Shown one piece after another: positions 19,972-28,801 of a stretch of DNA of 64,000 bases. Where the stretch lies: the NCBI RefSeq assembly GCF_014648655.1, contig NZ_BMRN01000002.1, forward strand, positions 441,813-505,812. Direction: 5' to 3'. The stretch comes from Streptomyces atratus. Lineage in GTDB: Bacteria; Actinomycetota; Actinomycetes; Streptomycetales; Streptomycetaceae. The number at the start of each line of letters is the position of its first letter. The first letter of the stretch is position 1. The position numbers were made by a program, and so were the translations under genes. The notes below the pieces were generated by a model that was given only the letters and a program-made list of their open reading frames with translations, ran no database searches and was not told the DNA's origin.

Positions 19972-20676
19972 GTGCGGCCAGGCCAGGGACAACGCGCCAT
20001 GAAGCTGCGTATCTGCGGCATCCGCACCATCTGGGACACCGTCGCTGACGGCGAGTTCTTCTGCCCCGGCTGCGGCGGCGACCGCAACTACCGTCGGCTC
20101 ACCGGCCGTCGCCGCTTCGCGGTGCTCGGCGTGCCGATGCTGCGGCGCGGCACCGCGGGCCCCGTCGTCGAATGTGCCGCCTGCCGGGCGCACTTCGACA
20201 CCGATGTGCTCGACCACCCCACCACCACCCGGTTCTCCGCCCTGCTCCGGGACGCCGTCCACACGGTCGCGCTCGGCGTCCTCGCGGCCGGCGGCACCAC
20301 CTCCCGTACGGTTCTGGAGACCGCGGCCGCCACCGTGCGCGACGCCGGATTCGACGACTGCACGGAGGAACAGCTCTCCACCGTCGTCGAGGTCCTCTCC
20401 GCCGACATCGGCAACGGCTCCGCCTTCGACCCGGCGGCCGAGGCCTGCGGAGCGGCCCTCGCCATCGAACTGCACGAGGCGCTGGAACCCCTCGCCCCGC
20501 ATCTGGCCCCCGCCGGACGCGAGTCGATCCTGCTGCAGGGCGCCAGGATCGCCCTCGCCGACGGCCCGTACGGTCCGGCGGAGCGCGAGGTGCTGGCCAC
20601 GGTCGGCGCGGCGCTGCAGCTCTGCGCCGAGGACACGGCCCGGCTGCTCGTCGCAGCGGCACGTACCCCCTCCTGA
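19972..20676 (+). CDS. TerB-like protein with N-terminal zinc ribbon
   Basis: Cytosolic protein of 234 residues. An N-terminal zinc ribbon (CPGC near residue 30, CAAC near 68) is followed by an all-helical TerB-like domain from about residue 80 (LLRDAVHTVALGVLAAGG, then ALADGPYGPAEREVLATVG). TerB domains were named for tellurite resistance, but most members have no proven link to it, and no ter operon is near. GTG 19972 lies 10 bases after GGAGG (19957-19961). GTG 19963 is too close to that site. The gene stands alone after the leuA terminator. Confidence 0.8.
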   Translation: MRPGQGQRAMKLRICGIRTIWDTVADGEFFCPGCGGDRNYRRLTGRRRFAVLGVPMLRRGTAGPVVECAACRAHFDTDVLDHPTTTRFSALLRDAVHTVALGVLAAGGTTSRTVLETAAATVRDAGFDDCTEEQLSTVVEVLSADIGNGSAFDPAAEACGAALAIELHEALEPLAPHLAPAGRESILLQGARIALADGPYGPAEREVLATVGAALQLCAEDTARLLVAAARTPS

Positions 20677-20700
20677 ACGGCCCCGTCCGCACCGGGCGCG

Positions 20701-20716
20701 TACTCCCTCGGGAGTA
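20701..20716 (+). promoter_or_regulatory. Operator-like palindrome upstream of the MMPL operon
   Basis: TACTCCC-TC-GGGAGTA is a perfect inverted repeat with 7-bp arms, 122 bp before the MMPL start. Such symmetry suits a NarL/FixJ-type dimer, and the operon encodes one. A partial echo, CGCCGGGAGTCTGG, occurs near 20790. Confidence 0.5.
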
Positions 20717-20837
20717 ATCGGCCCCGTGCGCCCACCGTGGCAGTAGCCGCGAAGTCGGCCCCTGGCGCGACGTACCGTCCGCCTTCCGCCGGGAGTCTGG
20801 AGAGGAACCAGACACCCGGCGGAAAGGGGGGCCCGTC

Positions 20838-22940
20838 ATGAGGGCCGCAGCGAAACCAAGTGGCACGCGGTCACGGCCACGCAGCCGGCGGCGCGTGCTG
20901 CCCTGGGCGATCCTTGCCCTCTGGGTCGCCGCGATCGCGCTCGCCGGGCCGCTGGCGGCCAAGCTCGGCGGCGTACAGACCAACCGCGCCGTCGACTACC
21001 TCCCGGCGAGCGCCGACTCCACCCAGGTGGCGAAGATCCAGGACGCGCTGCCCGGCGGCGAGGCCACCGAACTCGTCCTCGTCTACCACCGCGACGGCGG
21101 ACTGACCGCCGCCGACCGGACCCTGGCCGCCGAGCAGACCGCCGAGGTCGCCCGCGGCCACGCACTCACCAGGACACCGAGCCCCGTCCAGTCCGAGGAC
21201 GGCACGACCCTGATGTACCCGGTCTCCTCCACCGAGCCGGGACAGGACGACGACGCCAGGACCGCCTTCGTCGACGAGGTGCGGGCGGTCGCCGAGGGCG
21301 GCGGCGGACTGAGTGTCGACGTCGGCGGCCCGGGGGCGCTGAACACCGACGCGCAGAAGGTCTACAAGTCCCTCGGCGGCCCACTGCTCTACACGACCGT
21401 CGCCGTCGTGGCGATCCTGCTGATCCTCATCTACCGCAGCCCGCTGCTGTGGCTGGTGCCGCTCGTCGTCGCGGGCGTCGCCGACGCCCTGTCCATGGCC
21501 GTCGTGTACGGACTCGACCGAGGCTTCGACGTCACCGTCACCGGCCAGAGCTCCGCCGTGATGACCATCCTCGTCTTCGGCGCGGGCACCGACTACGCGC
21601 TGCTGCTCGTCTCCCGCTACAGGGAGGAACTGACCCGCATCGACCGGCCGTACGACGCCATGGTGGCCGCCCTGCGCGGCTGCGGGCCCGCGGTCATCGC
21701 CTCCTCCGGCACCGTCGCCGCCGGTCTGCTGTGCCTCCTCGCCGCCGACCTCACCAGCAGCCGGGGCATGGGCCCCATCGCCGCCGTCGGGGTGCTCTGC
21801 GCACTGCTCGCCATGACGACACTGCTGCCGGCGCTCCTGGTGCTGCTGGGCCGCCGGGTGTTCTGGCCGCTCGTCCCCGCGTACGGGAGCCTGCCCAAGC
21901 AGCGTCGTTCGCTGTTCGCCGCGATGGGCGGCTCGGCCGGGCGCAGGCCGTTGGCCGTGCTCGCCTGCGGGGGCGTGCTGCTGGGCGCGCCGGCCCTCGG
22001 TGCGTTCAACCTGCCCGGCGATCTCAAGCAGCAGGACTCCTTCTCCAGCAAGCCGGACTCGATCGTGGCCATGGAGACCCTCGCCACCGCCTACCCGGGA
22101 CGCTCCACCCAGCCGATCACCGTGATCACCCCCACCGAACGGGCCGGGACGGCCCTGGCGAAGGCCCGTGCCACCGAGGGCGTCGCCGCCGTCGAACGCG
22201 GCCGCAGCGGCGGCGGCTGGACCGAACTGTCCGTCGTCGCCACCGACCGGCCCGAGTCCGCGGGGGAGCGGGCGACCATCGAGGCCCTGCGCGACTTTCT
22301 GGACGGCAGCCACGTCGGCGGGCCCAGCGCCCAGCAGATGGACGCGGAGACGGCCAACGCCCGTGACCTCAGGATCGTCGTACCGCTCGTCCTGATCTCC
22401 GTCCTGCTGATCCTGATCGCACTACTGCGCAGCCTCGTCGCTCCGCTGCTGCTGGTCGCCGCCGTCGTCGCGGTGTGGGGCGCCTCGCTCGGCATCGGCG
22501 GACTCGTCTTCGAGCCGCTCCTCGGAATGAAGGGCACCGACCCCGGGCTGCCGCTGCTGTCCTTCGTCTTCCTGGTGGCACTCGGCGTCGACTACGGCAT
22601 CTTCCTGATGCACCGGGTCCGCGAGGAGACCCTCTCCGGCGCCGCACCGACAACCGCCGCACTCACCGCACTGCGCACCACGGGCGGGGTGATCGCCTCG
22701 GCGGGCCTGGTGCTCGCGGCCACCTTCGCGGTCCTGATGAACATGCCGATGGTGAGCCTGGTCCAGATGGGCTTCGTCATCGCCGTCGGCGTACTCCTCG
22801 ACACCTTCCTCGTCCGCACCTATCTGGTGACCTCGGCGAGCGTGGCACTCCAGCGGAAGATCTGGTGGCCCGGCGCACTCAGCCGGACCCCCACCGCACC
22901 CGACGGCCCCCGCGAACCCGAACTCCTCACAACCGCCTGA
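20838..22940 (+). CDS. MMPL/RND family membrane transporter
   Basis: Integral membrane protein of 700 residues with two MMPL modules. Each has one helix, a large extracytoplasmic loop (about 50-175 and 390-520) and five or six packed helices. The RND-type residues lie in GAGTDYALLLVSRYREEL and ALGVDYGIFLMHRVREE. These carriers export lipids, siderophores or drugs using the proton gradient. AAAGGGGGG precedes ATG 20838. A histidine kinase and response regulator follow closely, which suggests that a substrate-sensing loop controls the exporter. The substrate is unknown. Confidence 0.93.
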   Translation: MRAAAKPSGTRSRPRSRRRVLPWAILALWVAAIALAGPLAAKLGGVQTNRAVDYLPASADSTQVAKIQDALPGGEATELVLVYHRDGGLTAADRTLAAEQTAEVARGHALTRTPSPVQSEDGTTLMYPVSSTEPGQDDDARTAFVDEVRAVAEGGGGLSVDVGGPGALNTDAQKVYKSLGGPLLYTTVAVVAILLILIYRSPLLWLVPLVVAGVADALSMAVVYGLDRGFDVTVTGQSSAVMTILVFGAGTDYALLLVSRYREELTRIDRPYDAMVAALRGCGPAVIASSGTVAAGLLCLLAADLTSSRGMGPIAAVGVLCALLAMTTLLPALLVLLGRRVFWPLVPAYGSLPKQRRSLFAAMGGSAGRRPLAVLACGGVLLGAPALGAFNLPGDLKQQDSFSSKPDSIVAMETLATAYPGRSTQPITVITPTERAGTALAKARATEGVAAVERGRSGGGWTELSVVATDRPESAGERATIEALRDFLDGSHVGGPSAQQMDAETANARDLRIVVPLVLISVLLILIALLRSLVAPLLLVAAVVAVWGASLGIGGLVFEPLLGMKGTDPGLPLLSFVFLVALGVDYGIFLMHRVREETLSGAAPTTAALTALRTTGGVIASAGLVLAATFAVLMNMPMVSLVQMGFVIAVGVLLDTFLVRTYLVTSASVALQRKIWWPGALSRTPTAPDGPREPELLTTA

Positions 22941-22973
22941 CGGTTTCCCCACCCGTACCGGAGGATGGCAAGC

Positions 22974-24209
22974 GTGTCCCGAACCACGCGCCGTCGCGAG
23001 CGCATCCTGGCCGTCGTCAACCGCGACCCCATGGAAGCACCGCACAAGACGCGCACCGACGCCCTCATAGCGGGGGGCGCCGGTGCGCTCTCCGCCGTGC
23101 TCGCCCTTCTCACCGACCCCGCCCGGACGCCCGACGCGCTCGGCTGGGTGCTGCTCATCGCGAGCGCCGTGCCGGTCGTCTGGCGGCGGCGCAACCCGCT
23201 GCTCGCGCTGCTCGCCATGATCCCGCTCCTCATGCCGTACCACGCGCTCGACAACGCGCACACGGCGCCCATGCCGCAGACCTGGATCGCCCTCTACACC
23301 GTGGCGGCGACCGGCCGGCCGCTGCGCACACTGCTGACCGGGATCGGCGTCCTGTCCGTCATGGTGACGGTGGTGCTCACCATCAACGCCCATGAGGGCA
23401 TGGAACTGCTGCGCATCTCCGGCTGGATCGTCGCCGTGCTGTTCTGCGGCGTCGACGTGCGCGTCTACCGCCAGTACATGGCCTCCGTGCTGGAACGCGC
23501 CGAACGCGCCGAGCGCACCCGTGAGGAGGAGGCCCGGCGGCGGGTCGTCGAGGAACGGCTGCGGATCGCCCGCGATCTGCACGATCTGCTGGCCCACAGC
23601 ATCACCCTCATCGGCGTCCAGACCTCGGTGGCGTCGCACATCCTGACCGTCGACCCGGACCGGCTCGACCGGCGCGCGATCGCCGCATCGCTGGAGGACA
23701 TCGCCGATACCTGCCGGGAGGCCCGGACCGAGCTGCGCACCACCCTGGAGGTGTTGCGCGACGGCCGGCACGACAGTCACGGCCGGCACGACGCGGAAGG
23801 CCCGCTGCCCGATCTGGCGGCGCTGCCCGGTCTCGTACGGGCCGCCGAGGCGGCCGGGGCACACGTCGACCTCGCGGTACGCGCCCCGGCCGGCCGGCTC
23901 GCCCCGGCAACCGGCGCGGCCGCGTACCGCATCGTGCAGGAGTCGCTGACCAACGCGGTACGGCACGCGGGAGCCGGTGTACAGGTCAGGGTCGCCGTGG
24001 CACCGGACGGCGGCAACGCGCTGCGGGTCACCGTCATCGACGACGGCACAGGACCCCCGAAGGACGGTTCCGCACCGGGGTTCGGCATTGTGGGCATGCG
24101 GGAACGGGCCCGCAGTACGGGCGGCACACTGGACGCGGGACCCCGCCCCGGCGGCGGCTTCGAGGTCTCGGCGCTGCTGCCGTTCCAGGAGGTGGAGGCC
24201 ACACCATGA
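22974..24209 (+). CDS. Sensor histidine kinase (NarL-type partner)
   Basis: Membrane kinase of 411 residues with four to six helices (about 30-165), no large extracellular sensor, a HisKA_3 dimerisation domain and a C-terminal HATPase. Phospho-acceptor His203 lies in ARDLHDLLAHSI. N-box ESLTNAVRHA and G-box GFGIVGMRERA are intact. GTG 22974 lies 9 bases after GGAGG. ATG 22965 touches that site and ATG 23031 would trim the basic start, so the exact N-terminus is open. It begins 33 bp after the MMPL stop, and its stop overlaps the regulator start by four bases. Confidence 0.9.
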   Translation: MSRTTRRRERILAVVNRDPMEAPHKTRTDALIAGGAGALSAVLALLTDPARTPDALGWVLLIASAVPVVWRRRNPLLALLAMIPLLMPYHALDNAHTAPMPQTWIALYTVAATGRPLRTLLTGIGVLSVMVTVVLTINAHEGMELLRISGWIVAVLFCGVDVRVYRQYMASVLERAERAERTREEEARRRVVEERLRIARDLHDLLAHSITLIGVQTSVASHILTVDPDRLDRRAIAASLEDIADTCREARTELRTTLEVLRDGRHDSHGRHDAEGPLPDLAALPGLVRAAEAAGAHVDLAVRAPAGRLAPATGAAAYRIVQESLTNAVRHAGAGVQVRVAVAPDGGNALRVTVIDDGTGPPKDGSAPGFGIVGMRERARSTGGTLDAGPRPGGGFEVSALLPFQEVEATP

Positions 24210-24889
24210 TCCGCGTACTGCTCGCCGACGACCAGACCCTGGTACGGGCGGCCTTCGCGATGCTCGTCGAGTCCGACCGGGACATGGAGGTCGTCGGCCA
24301 GGCGGGCAACGGTCTCGAAGCCGTCGAGCTGACCCGCGCGCACCGGCCCGACCTCGTCGTCATGGACATCCGGATGCCCGAGCTCGACGGCATCGAGGCG
24401 ACCCGCCGCATCGCCGCCGACGAACACCTCGCCGGAGTGAAGGTGCTGGTCCTGACCACGTACGACACCGATGAACACATCGTCGACGCACTGCGTGCGG
24501 GCGCCTCCGGCTTTCTGGTCAAGGACACCAGGCCCGCCGAGCTCCTGGCCGCCATCAGGACCGTGGCGGCGGGCGAGTCCCTGCTCTCGCCCGGACCGAC
24601 CGCCCGGCTCATCGCCAGGGTGCTGAGCAGCCCCCGGACCCCGCCCGCCGGAGTGCCGGGCGGTCCGGACCGCCTCTCCGAACGGGAGCGTCAGGTGCTC
24701 TGCCTCGTCGGGCGCGGGCTGAACAACGCCGAGATCGCGGAGACCCTCGGCCTCAGCCCGCTCACCGCGAAGACCCATGTCAGCCGGATCATGGGCAAGG
24801 TCGGCGCCCGCGACCGGGCCCAGCTGGTGATCGTCGCGTACGAATCGGGGCTGGTCGTACCGGCCGCCGGTGGGGCGGACGGAAGGTGA
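24206..24889 (+). CDS. NarL/FixJ family response regulator
   Basis: Cytosolic transcription factor of 227 residues. The receiver domain has the acid pair DD at 8-9 and phospho-acceptor Asp54 in VVMDIRMPELDG. The conserved Lys is in GFLVKD. The LuxR-type helix-turn-helix spans roughly 158-215 (LSERERQVLCLVGRGLNNAEIAETL). The ATGA overlap with the kinase shows that they form one system. The likely target is its own MMPL operon, through the palindrome at 20701-20716, but this is inferred. Confidence 0.95.
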   Translation: MIRVLLADDQTLVRAAFAMLVESDRDMEVVGQAGNGLEAVELTRAHRPDLVVMDIRMPELDGIEATRRIAADEHLAGVKVLVLTTYDTDEHIVDALRAGASGFLVKDTRPAELLAAIRTVAAGESLLSPGPTARLIARVLSSPRTPPAGVPGGPDRLSERERQVLCLVGRGLNNAEIAETLGLSPLTAKTHVSRIMGKVGARDRAQLVIVAYESGLVVPAAGGADGR

Positions 24890-24946
24890 GCGGCCCCGGC
24901 CCGGGGGCGGGCCCGATGAGCTGTTCCCGTACCGGACAATGGACGC

Positions 24947-25693
24947 ATGAGCTTGTTCCGGGACGACGGCGTGGTGCTGCGCACGCAGAAGCTGGGCGAG
25001 GCCGACCGGATCATCACGATCCTGACCCGCGGCCACGGCCGGGTGCGGGCCGTCGCGCGCGGCGTGCGGCGTACGAAGTCCAAGTTCGGGGCACGGCTGG
25101 AACCTTTCTCCCACGTCGATGTGCAGTTCTTCGCCCGGGGCAGCGAGCTGATCGGCCGCGGTCTGCCGCTCTGCACCCAGAGCGAGACGATCGCCCCGTA
25201 CGGCGGCGGTATCGTCACCGACTACGCCCGCTACACCGCGGGCACCGCGATGCTGGAGACCGCCGAGCGGTTCACCGACCACGAGGGCGAGCCCGCGGTT
25301 CAGCAATACCTGCTGCTCGTCGGAGGGCTGCGCACCCTTGCCCGCGGCGAACACGAGCCGCATCTCGTCCTCGACGCCTTCCTGCTGCGTTCGCTCGCTG
25401 TCAACGGCTACGCACCCAGCTTCGAGGACTGCGCGAAGTGCGGAATGCCCGGACCGAACCGGTTCTTCTCCGTCGCGGCGGGCGGCGTCATATGCGGCGA
25501 CTGCCGGGTGCCCGGCAGCGTCGTACCCTCGGCTGAGGCCGTCACCCTGCTGAGCGCACTGCTCACCGGCGACTGGGAGACGGCGGACGCGTGCGAGGCG
25601 CGTCATGTCAGGGAGGGCAGCGGACTGGTGTCCGCCTATCTGCACTGGCATCTGGAGCGCGGACTGCGCTCACTGCGGTACGTAGAGAAGTGA
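24947..25693 (+). CDS. recO: DNA repair protein RecO
   Basis: Recombination mediator of 248 residues that helps load RecA on SSB-coated DNA in the RecFOR pathway. An N-terminal OB fold ([20 protein letters not shown]) is followed by a helical domain and a four-Cys zinc site (CAKCG and CGDCR near residues 162 and 183). ATG 24947 is the first start, with no strong ribosome site. uppS begins 35 bp after its stop, an arrangement conserved in actinobacteria. Confidence 0.96.
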   Translation: MSLFRDDGVVLRTQKLGEADRIITILTRGHGRVRAVARGVRRTKSKFGARLEPFSHVDVQFFARGSELIGRGLPLCTQSETIAPYGGGIVTDYARYTAGTAMLETAERFTDHEGEPAVQQYLLLVGGLRTLARGEHEPHLVLDAFLLRSLAVNGYAPSFEDCAKCGMPGPNRFFSVAAGGVICGDCRVPGSVVPSAEAVTLLSALLTGDWETADACEARHVREGSGLVSAYLHWHLERGLRSLRYVEK

Positions 25694-25728
25694 CACAGGC
25701 AGATCAGGCACAGGGAGCGAGACAGTTC

Positions 25729-26550
25729 ATGGCAGTACGCGGGATTCTCGGCGGCCGTAACCGGCGCGACTACAAGACCCCGGAGCCGCACCCTTCCGGT
25801 GCCACGCCCCCGAAGATCCCCGGCGAGCTGGTGCCCAAGCACGTCGCCGTCGTGATGGACGGCAACGGCCGCTGGGCCAAGGAACGCGGCCTCCCGCGCA
25901 CCGAGGGCCACAAGGTCGGCGAAGGCGTCGTCATGGACGTCCTCAAGGGCTGCATCGAGATGGGCGTCAAGAACCTCTCGCTGTACGCGTTCTCCACCGA
26001 GAACTGGAAGCGGTCCCCGGAGGAAGTGAAGTTCCTGATGAACTTCAACCGGGACGTCATCCGCCGCCGCCGCGACGAGATGGACGAACTGGGCATCCGC
26101 ATCCGCTGGGTGGGACGCATGCCGAAGCTGTGGAAGTCCGTCGTCCAGGAGCTCCAGGTCGCCCAGGAGCAGACGAAGGACAACGACAGGATGACGCTGT
26201 ACTTCTGCGTCAACTACGGTGGCCGGGCCGAGATCGCCGACGCCGCGCAGCGCATTGCCGAAGACGTCGCGGCCGGGAAGCTGGACCCGGCCAAGGTCAA
26301 TGAGAAGACGTTCGCGAAGTACATCTACTACCCGGACATGCCGGACGTCGACCTCTTCGTCCGCCCCAGCGGCGAGCAGCGCACGTCCAACTACCTGATC
26401 TGGCAGAGCGCATACGCCGAGATGGTCTTCCAGGACGTGCTCTGGCCGGACTTCGACCGCCGTGACCTGTGGCGGGCATGCCTGGAGTTCGCCCAGCGGG
26501 ACCGGCGCTTCGGCGGTGCGGTGGAGGCGGCCCAGGAGCCGAAGGGCTGA
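25729..26550 (+). CDS. uppS: Isoprenyl transferase (undecaprenyl/decaprenyl diphosphate synthase)
   Basis: cis-Prenyltransferase of 273 residues that makes the polyprenyl diphosphate carrier for peptidoglycan and wall polymers. Conserved motifs: [13 protein letters not shown] with catalytic Asp, [19 protein letters not shown], and [19 protein letters not shown] near the end. An N-terminal tail of about 35 residues is rich in Arg and Pro, as usual in Streptomyces. GGGAG lies 11 bp before ATG 25729. It follows recO and ends at a hairpin shared with the convergent zur. Confidence 0.96.
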   Translation: MAVRGILGGRNRRDYKTPEPHPSGATPPKIPGELVPKHVAVVMDGNGRWAKERGLPRTEGHKVGEGVVMDVLKGCIEMGVKNLSLYAFSTENWKRSPEEVKFLMNFNRDVIRRRRDEMDELGIRIRWVGRMPKLWKSVVQELQVAQEQTKDNDRMTLYFCVNYGGRAEIADAAQRIAEDVAAGKLDPAKVNEKTFAKYIYYPDMPDVDLFVRPSGEQRTSNYLIWQSAYAEMVFQDVLWPDFDRRDLWRACLEFAQRDRRFGGAVEAAQEPKG

Positions 26551-26558
26551 GGAAGGAG

Positions 26559-26583
26559 GGTCCGGGGGCGCCGCCCCCGGACC
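26559..26583. terminator. Bidirectional terminator between uppS and zur
   Basis: GGTCCGGGGGC (26559-26569) and GCCCCCGGACC (26573-26583) form an 11-bp perfect stem with a 3-base loop, placed exactly between the convergent stops of uppS and zur. Confidence 0.75.
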
Positions 26584-26584
26584 G

Positions 26585-27019
26585 TCATTCCTTCGCGCTC
26601 GCGCACTCCGCGCACGTCCCGAAGATCTCCACCGTGTGGGCCACGTTCACATACCCGTGCTGCGTGGCGATCATCTCCGCCCACTGCTCCACCGCGGGCC
26701 CCTCGACCTCCACGGCCTTGCCGCACATCCGGCACACCAGATGGTGGTGGTGGTCGCCGGTCGAGCAGCGCCGGTACACGGACTCGCCGTCCGTGGTGCG
26801 CAGCACATCGACCTCGCCCGCATCGGCAAGGGACTGAAGCGTGCGGTAGACGGTGGTCAGCCCGACCGAGTCACCGCGGTGCTTGAGTACGTCGTGCAGA
26901 TCCTGGGCGCTGCGGAACTCGTCCACTTCGTCGAGCGCCGCCGCCACAGCCGCCCGCTGCCGGGTCGACCGGCCGCGTACCGGGGCCGCGTTCGTTCCAC
27001 TGATCGGCGCCGTCGCCAC
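26585..27019 (-). CDS. zur: Zinc uptake regulator Zur (Fur family)
   Basis: Zinc-sensing repressor of 144 residues. The winged-helix N-terminus has GLTTVYRTLQSLADAGEVDV. The metal part has the DHHHHLVCRMCGK motif and a C-terminal CAEC pair for the structural zinc. GTG 27019 has GAGGAGG six bases upstream. Earlier in-frame starts would add a poorly conserved extension. It is the last gene of the znuA-znuC-znuB-zur group, 66 bp after znuB, which fits autoregulated zinc uptake. The Zur box in front of znuA is its likely target. Confidence 0.95.
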   Translation of the reverse strand: MATAPISGTNAAPVRGRSTRQRAAVAAALDEVDEFRSAQDLHDVLKHRGDSVGLTTVYRTLQSLADAGEVDVLRTTDGESVYRRCSTGDHHHHLVCRMCGKAVEVEGPAVEQWAEMIATQHGYVNVAHTVEIFGTCAECASAKE

Positions 27020-27084
27020 AGCAGCCTCCTCGTGTCGCCCGTACCTGTGTCGGGCCATTGTGCCAGCCCGTCCGGGCTTCACGG

Positions 27085-27978
27085 TCAAACCCGGAGCTCG
27101 TCCGTGGCCGGGCGGGAGGCCGATACCTCAAGAGTGCACTCCTCGGACGCCGCTTCGCTCCGGCGGGCGCGCCTTCTGGCCAGCGGGGTCGCGAGCAGCG
27201 TCAGGACGACGAAGACCACGATGGCCAGCAGCACGATCGTCGCGCCGGGCGGGACGTCCTGGTAGTACGAGGTCACGGTGCCGGCCAGGGTCACCGCCGT
27301 ACCGATGACGACGGACAGTACGAACGTCACCTTGAAGGACCTGGAGATCTGCTGCGCGGCCGCGACCGGCACCACCATCAGCGCGCTGACCAGCAGCAGC
27401 CCGACGACCCGCATCGCCACGGTGACCGTCACCGCCGCCGTCACGGCGACCAGCAGATTCAGTGCGCGCACCGGCAGCCCGGTGACCCGGGCGAACTCCT
27501 CGTCCTGGCTGACCGCGAACAACTGCCGTCGCAGCCCCAGCGTCACCAGCAGCACGAAGGCGGCCAGCAGACAGATCGCGGTGATGTCCTCGGTGGAGAC
27601 CGTGGAGAGGGAACCGAAGAGATATGAGGTGAGGTTGGCGTTGGAGCCGGTGTCGGAGAGGTTGATCAGCAGGACACCGCCCGCCATACCGCCGTAGAAC
27701 AGCATGGCCAGCGCGATGTCGCCGCGGGTGCGTCCGTACCAGCGGATCAGCTCCATGACGACGGCGCCGACGACGGCGACCGCCGTGGCCATCCACACCG
27801 GGCTGGTGGAGAGCAGGAAGCCGAGGCCGACACCGGTCATCGCGATATGGCCGATGCCGTCGCCCATCAGGGCCTGGCGGCGCTGGACGAGATAGATGCC
27901 GACGGCGGGGGCGATGACGCCGACCAGTACGGCGGCGAGCAGTGCCCGCTGCATGAACGGAGGGTCGAGGAATTCCAT
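27085..27978 (-). CDS. znuB: Zinc ABC transporter permease ZnuB
   Basis: Membrane permease of 297 residues, ABC-3 family, with about eight helices. Typical signatures are RRQALMGDGIGHIAMTGVGLG near residue 34 and MRVVGLLLVSALMVVPVAAA. The basic C-terminal tail (ARRRARRSE) and the acidic end are variable. Its ATG lies two bases after the znuC stop, so the two genes are tightly coupled. It forms the membrane channel that receives zinc from ZnuA. Confidence 0.95.
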   Translation of the reverse strand: MEFLDPPFMQRALLAAVLVGVIAPAVGIYLVQRRQALMGDGIGHIAMTGVGLGFLLSTSPVWMATAVAVVGAVVMELIRWYGRTRGDIALAMLFYGGMAGGVLLINLSDTGSNANLTSYLFGSLSTVSTEDITAICLLAAFVLLVTLGLRRQLFAVSQDEEFARVTGLPVRALNLLVAVTAAVTVTVAMRVVGLLLVSALMVVPVAAAQQISRSFKVTFVLSVVIGTAVTLAGTVTSYYQDVPPGATIVLLAIVVFVVLTLLATPLARRRARRSEAASEECTLEVSASRPATDELRV

Positions 27979-27980
27979 GA

Positions 27981-28763
27981 TCAGCTCAGCAGTCCCGTCC
28001 GGACGGGCTCGGAGGCCGCGTGGGGGTGTACATGGTCGTGTCCGGGCAGGGCGTGCTGGCCCAGCGCCTTCGGGGGCGGCCCGTCGTGCATCACACAGCC
28101 GTCGCGCAGCACGATCGCGCGGTCGATCAGTGGCTCCAGCGGGCCGAGCTCATGCAGCACGAGCAGCACCGTGGTGCCGGCCGCGACCTGTTCGCGGAGC
28201 GTCGCGGCGAGGATCTCCTGGCTGGCCAGGTCGACGCCGGCCATCGGCTCGTCCATGATCAGCAGCTCCGGTTCGGCGGCCAGCGCCCGGGCGATCAGCA
28301 CCCGCTGGTGCTGCCCGCCGGAGAGCGCGTTCACGGAGTCCTTGGCCCGGTCGGCGAGGCCCACGAGGTCGATGGCCCGGTCGACGGCGGCCCGGTCGGC
28401 CTTGCGGAGCAGTCCCAGCTTCGTACGGGACAGGCGCCCGGAGGAGACGACCTCACGGATCGTGGCGGGCACTCCGCCGGCCGCCGTGGTGCGCTGGGGT
28501 ACGTAGCCGATCCGCGCCCAGCTGCGGAAGCGGCGCAGCGGGGTGCCGAACAGCTCGATGGAGCCGCCGGTGAGCGGGACCTGGCCGATGACGGAGCGTA
28601 CGGCGGTCGACTTGCCCGAGCCGTTGGCGCCGAGCAGGGCGGCGACCTCGCCGCGGCGGACGGTCAGGTCGATGCCGCGCAGCACGGGGCGTGCGCCGAG
28701 CGTGGCCGTGGCGCCGCGCAGGGCTATCACGGGTTCGGTCGTGGTGCTCCCGGGCTCGGGCAT
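27981..28763 (-). CDS. znuC: Zinc ABC transporter ATP-binding protein ZnuC
   Basis: ATPase of 260 residues. Walker A is GANGSGKST, the signature is LSGGQHQR, Walker B is LLIMDEPMAGVD, and the switch His is in LHELG. A His-rich C-terminus (GHDHVHPHAA) may bind zinc. GGAGG lies just before ATG 28763. A GTG at 28805 that overlaps the znuA stop would add 14 residues, giving two plausible starts. The operon order is znuA-znuC-znuB-zur. Confidence 0.94.
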   Translation of the reverse strand: MPEPGSTTTEPVIALRGATATLGARPVLRGIDLTVRRGEVAALLGANGSGKSTAVRSVIGQVPLTGGSIELFGTPLRRFRSWARIGYVPQRTTAAGGVPATIREVVSSGRLSRTKLGLLRKADRAAVDRAIDLVGLADRAKDSVNALSGGQHQRVLIARALAAEPELLIMDEPMAGVDLASQEILAATLREQVAAGTTVLLVLHELGPLEPLIDRAIVLRDGCVMHDGPPPKALGQHALPGHDHVHPHAASEPVRTGLLS

Positions 28764-28801
28764 GAGCGCCTCCGATGCTGCTGTGGCGGGTGTTACGAGG
28801 G

